DNA of 64,000 nucleotides from Flavobacterium sp. 9AF. GTDB taxonomy: Bacteria; Bacteroidota; Bacteroidia; Flavobacteriales; Flavobacteriaceae. The notes below the pieces were generated by a model. It had not been told where the DNA came from. It did not search any database and saw only the letters and a list, made by a program, of their open reading frames with translations. Location of the stretch: positions 1,918,535 through 1,982,534 of the forward strand of contig NZ_LR733556.1 in assembly GCF_902506265.1 (NCBI RefSeq), written 5' to 3'. Below, in pieces: positions 18,285 through 27,756 of the stretch; position 1 is the stretch's first letter; every line of letters begins with the position of its first letter. Position numbers and translations under genes: made by a program.

Positions 18285-20837
18285 TTATTTATGCTCAATT
18301 GGTCTTTTAACAGTCGTTAAGTGTGCTGGAATATTACCAAAACGAATAGCGTTTCCATCCCACCAGATGCCCATACCTTTACCATCTAAATTAGAATCGT
18401 TAAATAATACTTGCTGAATATTTCTATCAAAACTAGGGTCAGAAACCATTTCAGTAGCTTTATCCATACGGTTATCAATTCTATTTCCTACAGAAATCCA
18501 TGAAATAGCTACTGTACTAGTACCATTATTCATTTCTCTAATTGTAAATCCATTTTTATCTACAGAAGCAATATATACACCATTACAATTTCCTTTAGGT
18601 GTTACCGTTACTTCAGGTGTTTCTCCTAATAACTGTTTGTAAGAATCATCAAAAGAAATATATGCTTGACCATTTACTAGTTTAGCGCTTCCTTTTGCAT
18701 AAATTGTAGATTCTACACTTGTTACTGCATAAACTGGCGTTTTTACATGATTAGCCGCTTCAACTAATTCCACATTTTTACCTAAAGTATAAACATTTCC
18801 AGAGTTATATGCAGCAAATAATTCCCCTGAGTTCAACTGACCGATTACTTCACCTTTCGTAACAGAACCGATCAAGTTACCGAAGAATCCACCACCAATA
18901 CCGATTGTCTCATTAGTTGGAAGATAACCTGATCCTACAGTAAGCGCAGTAGTAGCGTATACACCATAGAACTGAGTTGAAGATGATTTGTAACCAAGCG
19001 CACCCCAGTAAGCAGCGTAAATTTCACTACCAATCACACCTCCTGTACGTGTAAAATCATTATAATTCCATCCACCTACACCGAAAGAATAATCATCACC
19101 CCAAAAAGACATACCTGTTAGTGCCGTATTACTTCCGTTTTGTCCATAGTTGGTTCCTTGATTTTGACTGTTTCGGTCACGATATCCATAAATTGTTGCC
19201 TGACCATCACCAACTGCAGTTTGTTGTTGACGATATACAAATAATTGAGCGCTTCCTTGTACTGGATAATTCACTGAAACAGATGTTCCATTGTCTTGAA
19301 CTAGTGAATTTCCTATAACAGAACCACCAGTTGTCCATTTAGTTAAATAATTACTAGCACCTGTACCTGTAATACCTCCTGCTGGAGCAACCCATTGTCC
19401 GTCTCCTCTTAAAAATGTAGTGCTACTTGCAGTACCCGTAGCCGAAATTTTAGGAATAGTAACACTTGCATCTGCAATTTCTGTTGTTCCAACTGCATTA
19501 GCAGCAATAGTAGGATTCGGATAAGTTCCGGCTAAGCTTCCTCCTGCAGCTCCAGAAGGTGTTGCACTTGGAGCTACCCATTGTCCATCTCCTCTTAAAT
19601 AAGTAGTATTATCTGCAGTACCAGTAGCCGATATTTTAGGGATTGTAACCGAGCTAGCCGTTAAATCTCCACTTTGTATTGAATTTGATAAGTTTAATTT
19701 ACTATAAGCAATTCCTGCAGCTGCATTAATATCTGCATTTAATATTGTATTATCAAAAATTTTGTTTGTTGTTACCGTTCCATCTGCCACTTTAGAAGTA
19801 GTTACAGAGTTGGCTGTTAAATCTCCATTTACTATACTATTTGATAATGCTAATTTACTGTAAGCAATAGCCGCAGAAGCACTTACATCTGCATTTACAA
19901 TTGCACCATCTGTTATTTCAGTAGATCCTACTGCTCCAGAAGCAATCGAAGGGTTAGGATAAGTTCCGGATAAGCTTCCTCCTGCAGCTCCAGAAGGTGT
20001 AGCACTTGGAGCTACCCATTGTCCATCTCCTCTTAAATAAGTAGTATTATCAGCAGTACCTGTAGCCGATATTTTAGGGATTGTAACCGAGCTAGCCGTT
20101 AAATCTCCACTTTGTATTGAATTTGATAAGTTTAATTTACTATAAGCAATTCCTGCAGCTGCATTAATATCTGCATTTAATATTGTATTATCAAAAATTT
20201 TGTTTGTTGTTACCGTTCCATCTGCCACTTTAGAAGTAGTTACAGAGTTGGCTGTTAAATCTCCATTTACTATACTATTTGATAACGCTAATTTACTGTA
20301 AGCAATAGCCGCAGAAGCACTTACATCTGCATTTACAATTGCACCATCTGTTATTTCAGTAGATCCTACTGCTCCAGATGCAATAGTAGGATTCGGATAA
20401 GTTCCAGCTAAACTACCTCCTGCCGTACCTATTGGGGAAGAAGAACCAGCGTACAATGCATAAGGCACGCTCATTATTTGACTTGTACCCACAATCGTAT
20501 AACTTGTTCCACCTGTTGGATCTGTTTCTGTTTTAATAAAATAAGGTCCTGCTGACCAATCGATTGTAGCCATAGAACCAGAAACTACTGTTCCTGTACC
20601 TACAGTAAGAGTTACTAATCCGTTTGCATTAGATGTAGGGTTTTGCGTCTCTACATAAACAGCTGTTCCAGTTGATGTAGTTTGTAAAACACTAATTCTC
20701 ATACCGATTGGAGCACTTGCCACTAAAGCATTGCCACCATCTCTAATAATAGCTTGATAGGTAAATCCTTGTGGCGATTGGGAATAAGTAGTTATTCCGA
20801 ATAATATAAATATAAAGAGTAAAATTCTATTTTTCAT
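18285..20837 (-). CDS. Large exported protein with tandem tail-fibre-like repeats
   Basis: An 850-residue exported protein (signal peptide ending TYSQ). The N-terminal domain, about 20-135 (GFTYQAIIRDGGNALV, then IMSVPYALYAG), is a type recurring in Bacteroidota surface proteins. Residues about 140-431 are two nearly identical 146-residue repeats rich in GGSLxGTYPNPxIA, AIAYSKLxLSNSI and TYLRGDGQWVAP; a shortened third copy follows to about 490. The remaining 360 residues are Gly/Asn/Tyr-rich with no recognised domain. Repeats of this kind resemble phage tail-fibre or trimeric adhesin shafts. No T9SS C-terminal domain is seen. It is 13 bases downstream of a small T9SS protein gene. Confidence 0.7.
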   Translation of the reverse strand: MKNRILLFIFILFGITTYSQSPQGFTYQAIIRDGGNALVASAPIGMRISVLQTTSTGTAVYVETQNPTSNANGLVTLTVGTGTVVSGSMATIDWSAGPYFIKTETDPTGGTSYTIVGTSQIMSVPYALYAGSSSPIGTAGGSLAGTYPNPTIASGAVGSTEITDGAIVNADVSASAAIAYSKLALSNSIVNGDLTANSVTTSKVADGTVTTNKIFDNTILNADINAAAGIAYSKLNLSNSIQSGDLTASSVTIPKISATGTADNTTYLRGDGQWVAPSATPSGAAGGSLSGTYPNPSIASGAVGSTEITDGAIVNADVSASAAIAYSKLALSNSIVNGDLTANSVTTSKVADGTVTTNKIFDNTILNADINAAAGIAYSKLNLSNSIQSGDLTASSVTIPKISATGTADNTTYLRGDGQWVAPSATPSGAAGGSLAGTYPNPTIAANAVGTTEIADASVTIPKISATGTASSTTFLRGDGQWVAPAGGITGTGASNYLTKWTTGGSVIGNSLVQDNGTSVSVNYPVQGSAQLFVYRQQQTAVGDGQATIYGYRDRNSQNQGTNYGQNGSNTALTGMSFWGDDYSFGVGGWNYNDFTRTGGVIGSEIYAAYWGALGYKSSSTQFYGVYATTALTVGSGYLPTNETIGIGGGFFGNLIGSVTKGEVIGQLNSGELFAAYNSGNVYTLGKNVELVEAANHVKTPVYAVTSVESTIYAKGSAKLVNGQAYISFDDSYKQLLGETPEVTVTPKGNCNGVYIASVDKNGFTIREMNNGTSTVAISWISVGNRIDNRMDKATEMVSDPSFDRNIQQVLFNDSNLDGKGMGIWWDGNAIRFGNIPAHLTTVKRPIEHK
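19543..20418 (-). repeat. 438-bp tandem duplication within the repeat protein gene
   Basis: Two adjacent copies with period 438 bases, 19543-19980 and 19981-20418, agree over almost their whole length; I saw only scattered single-base differences, concentrated at the ends. The period is a multiple of three (146 codons), so the frame is kept. A degenerate, shortened third copy lies at about 19375-19542. Confidence 0.9.
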
Positions 20838-20850
20838 AAATATCTATTTT

Positions 20851-21324
20851 TTAGTTATTTTTAATTAATTTAAATGTCTTAAGTATTTGATTGGAAGAAA
20901 AAACATTTAGAAAATAAGTAGCTATTGGCAAACTCTCAATGTCAATAGCCGTTTGATTGGATAAAATCTTTTCAGATTTAATTAATTTCCCATTTACATC
21001 AAACAACTCATATTTCATTTCATTGGGAAATTGGGAAATAGTAAGTTCCAAGGTAACTTGAGTAATAGCAGGATTGGGGTACAATGCCAAATTTATACCC
21101 GTAGTTGGATTTGGAATTGACAGCGTGTAAATTTCAATTGGTTGTTGTACTCCTTGTGTCAATTCTCCATTTGCACCTGAGACCGTTTCATAAAATACTT
21201 GTCCGTAAGAATAACTTACAGAACCATTTGAGCCAACAGCGTTACCGCCAGAAAATACTATACTTTCTTGACTATAACTCAAACTCAAATAAAGTAGTAA
21301 AAATAAAGTAATTGTTTTTCTCAT
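20851..21324 (-). CDS. Small T9SS type-A-sorted secreted protein
   Basis: A 157-residue protein with a signal peptide ending LSYSQ and a C-terminal T9SS type A sorting domain (about 80-157: LYPNPAITQVTLEL, YELFDVNGKLIKSE, YFLNVFSSN). The short middle (GGNAVGSNGSVSYSYGQVFY) is of a kind common ahead of such domains in Flavobacteriia and has no known function. It should be exported by Sec and then crossed over the outer membrane by T9SS. It leads a two-gene leftward unit with the 850-residue repeat protein. Confidence 0.85.
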   Translation of the reverse strand: MRKTITLFLLLYLSLSYSQESIVFSGGNAVGSNGSVSYSYGQVFYETVSGANGELTQGVQQPIEIYTLSIPNPTTGINLALYPNPAITQVTLELTISQFPNEMKYELFDVNGKLIKSEKILSNQTAIDIESLPIATYFLNVFSSNQILKTFKLIKNN

Positions 21325-21424
21325 ATATGACTATTTTAATTTTATTCTCTTTTTGGAAATTATTAGACTTTATATTTGATAAATTATCAAGAATATTCTA
21401 AACAAATTTAAATGCTTTACCTCT

Positions 21425-21456
21425 TTTAAAAACAGGTATTTATACCTGTTTTTAAA
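21425..21456. repeat. Perfect 15-bp inverted repeat in a divergent intergenic region
   Basis: Arms 21425-21439 and 21442-21456 (tttaaaaacaggtat and its exact complement) are separated by only two bases. The flanks are AT-rich, with candidate -7 boxes at 21371-21378 (plus, TATATTTG) and 21403-21410 (minus, TAAATTTG). It could be an operator, an attenuator in the 5' leader of the sugar dehydrogenase gene, or a terminator of an unannotated short transcript. Confidence 0.6.
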
Positions 21457-21583
21457 AAACTTAAATCTTAAATTCTTGTATAAAGTTAAAATAAAAAATA
21501 TTTAAAAAAAATGTTAAAATAAAAAAATATAAAGAATTTTTTTATTATTTTATTAAACAATTACAAACAAAAAAACATCGAAC

Positions 21584-23011
21584 ATGAAAACAAACAAAAA
21601 AACAAAATTATTAAGTAAAACCTATAAAGTAGGTTTTATCCTATTTCTACTTTATTGTACCCTTTTAAAAGCACAAACCATCAATTTACAAACTTTTGCT
21701 ACTGGTTTTTCGAGTCCAGTTGAAATCGTTCACGCAGGCGATTCTAGATTATTTATTGTTGAAAAAGGAGGGATTATCAAAATTTTAAATGATAATGGTA
21801 CAGTAAACACAAATGCTTTTCTTAATATTTCTTCCTTAGTAAGTACAAATGGAGAAAGAGGATTATTAGGTCTAGCATTTCATCCTAATTATAGTACCAA
21901 TGGGTATTTCTTTGTAAATTATACAAATACTTCTGGAAATACGGTTATTGCAAGGTATAGTGTTCCAACACCAGGTGCTAATGAAGCTACACCAACTGGC
22001 ACAATCTTAATGACTATAAATCAACCATATGATAATCACAATGGTGGTTCCATAAAATTTGGACCTGATGGCTATTTATACATAGGCATGGGAGATGGAG
22101 GGAGTGGTGGTGACCCTCAAAACTATGCTCAAAACACTATTATTGACACAAATAACCCTTCTCGTGTGTTTTTAGGGAAAATGCTTCGTATTGATGTTAA
22201 TACAACTGTTGCACCATTTTATGGTATACCTGCTACCAATCCTTATGTGGGTCAAGCAGGAAAAGAAGAAATTTGGGGACTAGGTTTAAGAAACCCTTGG
22301 AAATTTTCTTTTGATAGTGTAACTGGAGATTTGTGGATTGCCGATGTAGGACAGGGAGCACATGAGGAAATCAATAAAACATCTGTACCACTACCTAATG
22401 ATTTAAATTTTGGTTGGAGATGTTATGAGGGAAATGCTTCTTATAATACTTCTGGTTGCCCATCCGCTTCCTCTTTAGACTTCCCTATTGTTGACGTAAA
22501 TCATTCTACAGGAGCTTGTTCTATAACAGGCGGTTATGTTTACAATGGTACAATGTATCCTAATCTTCAAGGGAAATATTTATTTACCGATTATTGTGAT
22601 TCAAGAATAGGTATAGTAACCTCAACTGGAGGATTAAGTTATACTTCTTCTTTTTCAGGTAATAATTTTGTAACATTTGGTGAAGACTTAAATAAAGAAT
22701 TATACATTGCGGCTATTAATAACGGAATTATTTATAAAATTACAGACACTTCACTTTCTAATGAAAATTTTGAAAAAAATGGCTTTGCAATTTATCCTAA
22801 TCCAGCTAAAGAAAGCTTTACCATTTCGAATACAAATAACATCATTACCCAAAAAATTACTATATATGATTTATCTGGTGAAAAGATATTGACTAAAGAA
22901 AGTAATGGCAATACTACAATTACTATTCCCAATTTATCTGCTGGTATTTATTTATTAAAGCTATTAGACAATAAAGATGTCACTTATACAACTAAATTAG
23001 TTATTCAATAA
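21584..23011 (+). CDS. PQQ-dependent sugar dehydrogenase-like protein with T9SS sorting domain
   Basis: A 475-residue secreted protein. After a signal peptide (about 1-30) comes a six-bladed glucose/sorbosone dehydrogenase domain (about 35-385) with GERGLLGLAFHPNY, YDNHNGGSIKFGPDGYLYIG, GDGGSGGDP and GLRNPWKFSFD, which carry the family's catalytic His and PQQ/Ca contacts. A T9SS type A domain ends the protein (about 400-475: IYPNPAKESFTI, LSAGIYLLKL). Probably a surface-exposed or released aldose dehydrogenase; the electron acceptor is unknown. No PQQ synthesis genes are in the window. Confidence 0.88.
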   Translation: MKTNKKTKLLSKTYKVGFILFLLYCTLLKAQTINLQTFATGFSSPVEIVHAGDSRLFIVEKGGIIKILNDNGTVNTNAFLNISSLVSTNGERGLLGLAFHPNYSTNGYFFVNYTNTSGNTVIARYSVPTPGANEATPTGTILMTINQPYDNHNGGSIKFGPDGYLYIGMGDGGSGGDPQNYAQNTIIDTNNPSRVFLGKMLRIDVNTTVAPFYGIPATNPYVGQAGKEEIWGLGLRNPWKFSFDSVTGDLWIADVGQGAHEEINKTSVPLPNDLNFGWRCYEGNASYNTSGCPSASSLDFPIVDVNHSTGACSITGGYVYNGTMYPNLQGKYLFTDYCDSRIGIVTSTGGLSYTSSFSGNNFVTFGEDLNKELYIAAINNGIIYKITDTSLSNENFEKNGFAIYPNPAKESFTISNTNNIITQKITIYDLSGEKILTKESNGNTTITIPNLSAGIYLLKLLDNKDVTYTTKLVIQ

Positions 23012-23021
23012 CTTTATACAA

Positions 23022-23053
23022 AAAGGGCAATTAGTTTGAATTAATTGCCCTTT
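23022..23053. terminator. Bidirectional terminator between convergent genes
   Basis: Perfect 12-bp arms, aaagggcaatta at 23022-23033 and its complement at 23042-23053, with an 8-base loop. A-rich and T-rich flanks suit termination on both strands. It sits between the sugar dehydrogenase stop (23011) and the stop of the leftward BNR protein (23075). Confidence 0.85.
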
Positions 23054-23074
23054 CTATATAACTACTTTTTAGTT

Positions 23075-26000
23075 TTATTTCTTAATAAATTCTTCGAAAA
23101 TTATGGTCTCTGCTTTGATTAATTTCAAGAAATAGACACCATTATTTAGATTGCTCACATCTATACTTGAAGTAATTAATTTTTCCATTTTTACTACTTT
23201 ACCTTGATAATCAATAATTTCATAAGAATACAAATTAGGCCTAAAATCTACAATATCTAAATTTAAATATTCTTCCACTGGATTAGGGTATATTTTTAAT
23301 AGAATAGCATTTTCTTCCGATTTAACTTCGTTAGATAAAATAACCGAATTAGCTATTGGTGTAGCACTTCCCACAATGTTAATAGTGTAATCTTCTGTTT
23401 GGCCATAGGAATATGTTTCACAAGATGTTGGTACACCATTATATTTTAAAGAAACTCTCATTCTTGTATTTCCTAAAATTGCGGTTGTTGGTACAGTAAA
23501 ACTACCTGAAACAGGTGTAGTTGTTGAAGCCGTTTTAGACCAAACTTGTTCTCCTGAATCTAAAAAATCTCCATCTTTATTATAATCAATCCATACAGCA
23601 TAACCTTCTGAATAAGTGGAGCCTGGCCAAACTGGAGTTATGGTTATAGAATATGAGGCTCCTGCAGTTAAATTTGTAGAAATAGAAGTAAAATTTTCAT
23701 AACCCGAAGTACCCGAAGAAGCGTTATTAATAGTGCCAACAGCTACTCTTCCAATATATTCTTCAGTTGCATTTTGGCTTGTAGAGTTACAATATGTTAC
23801 TGTATTATTTAAAGTAGTAACAGCAACCGTGTTACTAGAAGTTGATATATTCCCTGCTGCATCTTTTGCTTTTACATTAAATGAGTATGCTGTAGCAGCA
23901 TTTAATCCAGTAACATTGTATGTTGTATTTGCTGAAGAGCCAATAAGTGTTGAACCTTGATATATTTCATAACTCGTAACTCCTATATTATCGGTAGCTG
24001 CTGTCCATGATAGATTTGTACTATTCTGAGTTGTACCAGAAGCAACAAGGTTAGTAGGTGCCGTAGGAGCAACGCCATCTATTTTAGCTCCTAATGCAGT
24101 TATCCAAATCCCTCTACCGTAAGTCGCTGCTACAAGGCTACTTTCTACATAATTAATTTCTAAATCAGTTACTGATACATTTGGAAGATTGGTATCAAAG
24201 GGTAACCAAGACGACATGGTGTCATCTTTATGATAGACTCCTAAAGTAGTTCCTACATATAGCATGTTATTTGGATCTTGCCCTTGATGTACAATTACAT
24301 TTTTACCAATAGAAGGAAGCCCAGTAGAAATACTAGCAAAAGAAGTTCCTCCATTCGTAGATTGATATACTTGCCCAGAAGTACCTTGTGTTACCGCATA
24401 AAGAATTGAACTATTTGTTGTATGTACACAAATATTTTTAACCGTTGTTGGAAAAGTATATAACAGTGTAAAATTAACTCCTTTGTCGGTACTTTTGTAT
24501 AATTTACTAGCATCAGAGACATACATTATATTATCATTAGAAGGGTCTATTATTACATTCTCAATGGCGGTTGAAAAAGCGGTAGTTCCTGCTACCCATG
24601 AACTTCCATTTAATCGATATACTTTTTTATAGCCCGCAAAAACTTGTCCTGTTGCATTAATTGCTAAAGGTGTTACCCAATTTCCTGTTTCACCACTAGG
24701 TTGACTAATAGTGCTACTTAAACTACTTCCCCCATTCGTTGAAACATAAAGACCACCGCCATTTTGTATAAAACCATAATATTTATTGCTATTATTAGGA
24801 TCTACACCTGTGTCCATACCATCAGCACCATAATAATTTTTCCATTGATTACCACTATAACCATAGCCTCCATTATCTTGCAATCCACCAACCATATTAG
24901 CGGTAGACTGTTTAGAAACAGCTATTTTATAAAACTGACTAATTTGCAATCCAGCTGTCTTACTTGTAAAAGAAACCCCATTATCGGAAGATTCATAAAT
25001 ACCTCCATCACTTCCGCAATACAATTTAGATCCATAATATCTTAAAAAATGAATGTCTGCATGCGTATAAGTAGCTGCTGTAGGACTACTCCAATTGTTT
25101 ACTTTAGTAAAAGAACTTCCTCCATTAGTACTCTTCCAAATATTAAGCACTCCTGTAAAAATTAAATTGGCATTTGTGGGAGAAATTTCTAACGCAAAAT
25201 CATACCATGCTTGAGAACTTTCAAACACATCAGTAGTTGAAGTCGTTTTAGTAAAAGAATCTCCGCTATTTATAGATCGATATAAGCCTTGAAAACTATA
25301 TGAATTTGAAGAAGTATTTGCACTTAAAAGATATACATAATTTTCATTAGCTGGTGTAACGCCTATTGCTAATCTACCTGAACTTGTAGGCAAACCAGAC
25401 GTAATTTGTGTAAATGAAGTACCCGCATCGGTAGATTTATAAAAAGCCGAAGTAGTTACTGCATAAATAGTTTTAGGATCACCTGGTTTTAATTTTATAT
25501 CTTTAATATTACCAGAAAGAACATTAGTCCAGCTTACTCCTGCATTTGTCGTTTTATAAACTCCTACACTTGTAGCAACCCAAAGAACATTGGAATTAGT
25601 TGGATCCATATAAATATCGCCCGCTCTAGTAGAAGTATTAGTAAATGAAAGTCCAGTAGTATTCCATGTTAAACCCCCATTAGTAGATTTTAAAACACCT
25701 ATAGAATAAGTATCTCCAGCATCTTTATCTCCCGTAGCAATATAGATAATATTTGAATTGTTTTTATCAGTAACAATTCCTGAAACACCTATTTGAGGTA
25801 ATTCATCTGATAATGGACTCCAATTTGTACCTCCATCAGTTGTTTTCCAAATTCCTCCAGCTGGTGTACCCACATATATTACACTTGCATTATTGGGATC
25901 AACATAAACTACATTAACTCTTCCTTGACCCGCAGACCAAGATCCATTAATAGTATGATTAAACGGCCCTACGGGTTGCCAATTGCTTGATTTAGAAGCA

Positions 26001-26347
26001 ATTGCAATTTGATTTTTTTGTATTTGACTTTTCTTCATTAAAAAAGCAGCCTCTATTTCTTGTGGAGTTATTACTGTACCATCTGGATGCTCGTTATTTC
26101 TCCAATGATATTCCCATCGCATAAAAGGTTTGTAACCAGAGCCTTTTTTATCTTTATCATGAGTTAGCCAATATTGGTTAAAAGATGACACCATTTCATC
26201 TATGGTCACTTTTCCTTTTTTAGTCTGGAGGTTTTTATTTTCCATCCAAGGAGCGTCTTCGTTAAATTGAGCCTGTAACCTTATGTTACAAGAAAGCAGA
26301 ATTCCTAATAAAAGGAACGACTTTAGCAGTAAGCTACTTTTTTTCAT
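23075..26347 (-). CDS. Secreted BNR/VPS10-type propeller protein with FN3, GEVED and T9SS domains
   Basis: A 1,090-residue protein from the ATG at 26347, which gives a clean signal peptide (MKKSSLLLKSFLLLG ... RLQAQ); an upstream in-frame ATG would add 32 residues ahead of it and is unlikely. Order of regions: a propeller of many sialidase/BNR-like blades (repeated GGIWKTTDGGTNW, KSTNGGxTW, Asp-box-like) over about 120-790; a fibronectin III domain about 800-890; a GEVED domain about 895-1015 (WIDYNKDGDFLDSGEQV); and a T9SS type A domain about 1020-1090 (IYPNPVEEYLNL). Its role is likely an extracellular glycan- or protein-binding factor; catalytic residues cannot be assigned. Confidence 0.82.
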   Translation of the reverse strand: MKKSSLLLKSFLLLGILLSCNIRLQAQFNEDAPWMENKNLQTKKGKVTIDEMVSSFNQYWLTHDKDKKGSGYKPFMRWEYHWRNNEHPDGTVITPQEIEAAFLMKKSQIQKNQIAIASKSSNWQPVGPFNHTINGSWSAGQGRVNVVYVDPNNASVIYVGTPAGGIWKTTDGGTNWSPLSDELPQIGVSGIVTDKNNSNIIYIATGDKDAGDTYSIGVLKSTNGGLTWNTTGLSFTNTSTRAGDIYMDPTNSNVLWVATSVGVYKTTNAGVSWTNVLSGNIKDIKLKPGDPKTIYAVTTSAFYKSTDAGTSFTQITSGLPTSSGRLAIGVTPANENYVYLLSANTSSNSYSFQGLYRSINSGDSFTKTTSTTDVFESSQAWYDFALEISPTNANLIFTGVLNIWKSTNGGSSFTKVNNWSSPTAATYTHADIHFLRYYGSKLYCGSDGGIYESSDNGVSFTSKTAGLQISQFYKIAVSKQSTANMVGGLQDNGGYGYSGNQWKNYYGADGMDTGVDPNNSNKYYGFIQNGGGLYVSTNGGSSLSSTISQPSGETGNWVTPLAINATGQVFAGYKKVYRLNGSSWVAGTTAFSTAIENVIIDPSNDNIMYVSDASKLYKSTDKGVNFTLLYTFPTTVKNICVHTTNSSILYAVTQGTSGQVYQSTNGGTSFASISTGLPSIGKNVIVHQGQDPNNMLYVGTTLGVYHKDDTMSSWLPFDTNLPNVSVTDLEINYVESSLVAATYGRGIWITALGAKIDGVAPTAPTNLVASGTTQNSTNLSWTAATDNIGVTSYEIYQGSTLIGSSANTTYNVTGLNAATAYSFNVKAKDAAGNISTSSNTVAVTTLNNTVTYCNSTSQNATEEYIGRVAVGTINNASSGTSGYENFTSISTNLTAGASYSITITPVWPGSTYSEGYAVWIDYNKDGDFLDSGEQVWSKTASTTTPVSGSFTVPTTAILGNTRMRVSLKYNGVPTSCETYSYGQTEDYTINIVGSATPIANSVILSNEVKSEENAILLKIYPNPVEEYLNLDIVDFRPNLYSYEIIDYQGKVVKMEKLITSSIDVSNLNNGVYFLKLIKAETIIFEEFIKK

Positions 26348-26386
26348 AATTGTTTTTGTTTGTTTGTTAGTATAGATTAAAAAGCT

Positions 26387-26404
26387 CATAATAAAGTTAT
26401 TATG
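26387..26404. repeat. 18-bp palindrome upstream of the BNR protein gene
   Basis: cataataa-ag-ttattatg is a perfect 8+8 inverted repeat 40 bases upstream of the start at 26347. Its place and size suit a repressor or activator operator, but in DNA this AT-rich it could be chance. Confidence 0.3.
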
Positions 26405-26535
26405 ACTTATTTTAATTCTAAGATAATTCAAAAAAGGGTTCAAAAAATTTTATTAATCCTTTTTTTTAATAAAATAATCATTTTTAACTATAACTGTAGT
26501 TTTTCTGTAAACTACAAATTTTCAACACATTGCAA

Positions 26536-26565
26536 AAAAGGTCACACAAAATTGTGTGACCTTTT
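26536..26565 (-). terminator. Terminator of the aldo/keto reductase gene
   Basis: aaaaggtcacacaa and its exact complement flank a two-base centre, giving a 14-bp stem. On the minus strand the stem is followed by a run of T. It lies 24 bases past the stop of the leftward aldo/keto reductase gene (26589). Confidence 0.85.
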
Positions 26566-26588
26566 ATATTGTAAATACAAGTGTCTTT

Positions 26589-27629
26589 TTAAGGTGCAGG
26601 ATTAGGAATTAACTCCTGAATTTTTTCAATTTCAGAACACAATTCTTCGGATAAGGAGGTATTAAATGCATTAATATTTTCTTCCAATTGGCCTAAAGTT
26701 GTTGCGCCAATAATAGTTGAAGTTACAAAATCTTGTTGGTTTACGTAAGCCATGGCCATTTGTGTTAATGTCAAATTATTGGCTTCTGCCAATTCTTTAT
26801 ACAATTGTGTGGCTTTGTAGCAATTTTCATTGGTGTATCTTTTAAAATTAGGAAACATAGCCATTCGATACTCAGGTTGGATTCCGTCTAAATATTTACC
26901 TGTTAAAAACCCAAAACCTAAAGGAGAATAGGCCAATAATCCTACATCTTCACGCAGGGTTATTTCACTTAAACCGACTTCATACAATCTATTTAATAAC
27001 GAATACGGATTTTGAATACTCACAATTCTAGGCAAATTGTGTTTTTCGCTTTCCATTAAATAACGCATCACACCATAAGGGTTTTCATTAGAAACCCCAA
27101 TGTGTTTTATTTTACCTTCTTTAATTAAGCCATCAAAAACATGAAGAATTTCTAGAAAAGAATACTGCCAGGAAGCGTCTATTTCTTGTAACCCTCTTTT
27201 CTGAAACATATTCATTACTCGTTCTGGCCAATGCATTTGATACAAATCAATGTAATCTGTTTGTAAATTTTTCAAACTTAATTCTACAGCTTCAGTAATG
27301 CTTTTCTTTGAAAAATCAAGAGGCTTTCTAATGTATTCCATTCCTCTATTAGGTCCTGCAATTTTAGTGGCAACCACCAGTTTTTCTCTTTCGGTTTTCC
27401 CAATTTTATGTAACCAAGATCCTATATGTCTTTCTGTACTTCCAAAGATATGTTCATTGCCTCCAATAGGATACATCTCAGCAGTATCGATAAAATTAAT
27501 TCCTCTTTCAACAGCATAATCCAATTGTGAATGCGCTTCTTGCTCTGTATTTTGATTTCCAAAAGTCATAGTACCTAAACATACAGTACTAATTTTTACA
27601 TTGGTTTTAGGTAAAGTTGTGTATTTCAT
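26589..27629 (-). CDS. NADP(H)-dependent aldo/keto reductase, Tas-like
   Basis: A 346-residue (alpha/beta)8-barrel oxidoreductase of the Tas type. The catalytic set is visible: Asp and Tyr in FIDTAEMYP, Lys in VVATKIAG, His in YQMHWPERVM, and the cofactor loop near TSTIIGATTLGQLEEN. Reduces carbonyl compounds with NADPH; the physiological substrate is unknown. It is preceded on the same strand by the OmpA-like gene, but a hairpin terminator at 27698-27732 makes it a separate transcript. Confidence 0.92.
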   Translation of the reverse strand: MKYTTLPKTNVKISTVCLGTMTFGNQNTEQEAHSQLDYAVERGINFIDTAEMYPIGGNEHIFGSTERHIGSWLHKIGKTEREKLVVATKIAGPNRGMEYIRKPLDFSKKSITEAVELSLKNLQTDYIDLYQMHWPERVMNMFQKRGLQEIDASWQYSFLEILHVFDGLIKEGKIKHIGVSNENPYGVMRYLMESEKHNLPRIVSIQNPYSLLNRLYEVGLSEITLREDVGLLAYSPLGFGFLTGKYLDGIQPEYRMAMFPNFKRYTNENCYKATQLYKELAEANNLTLTQMAMAYVNQQDFVTSTIIGATTLGQLEENINAFNTSLSEELCSEIEKIQELIPNPAP

Positions 27630-27697
27630 TTCTAAGTTGAATAGATTGAGTTTCCCAATTTTTAGGAATGGTAAAGTTACGGAGATTCTATAAAAGA

Positions 27698-27732
27698 AAA
27701 AACCTGCTTGTAGAACTACTTCGCAGGTTTTT
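27698..27732 (-). terminator. Terminator of the OmpA-like lipoprotein gene
   Basis: Arms aaaaacctgc (27698-27707) and gcaggttttt (27723-27732) pair perfectly; the 15-base loop itself holds a gtag/ctac pairing. On the minus strand the stem ends in a T-run. Located 25 bases past the stop at 27757. Confidence 0.82.
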
Positions 27733-27756
27733 AAAAATTTGTATTACAAATACATC

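Noticed and set aside
19375..20418. Repeats as a CRISPR-like or non-coding array
   Set aside because: The period is 438 bases, the copies are in frame and code for a continuous protein, and there are no spacers.
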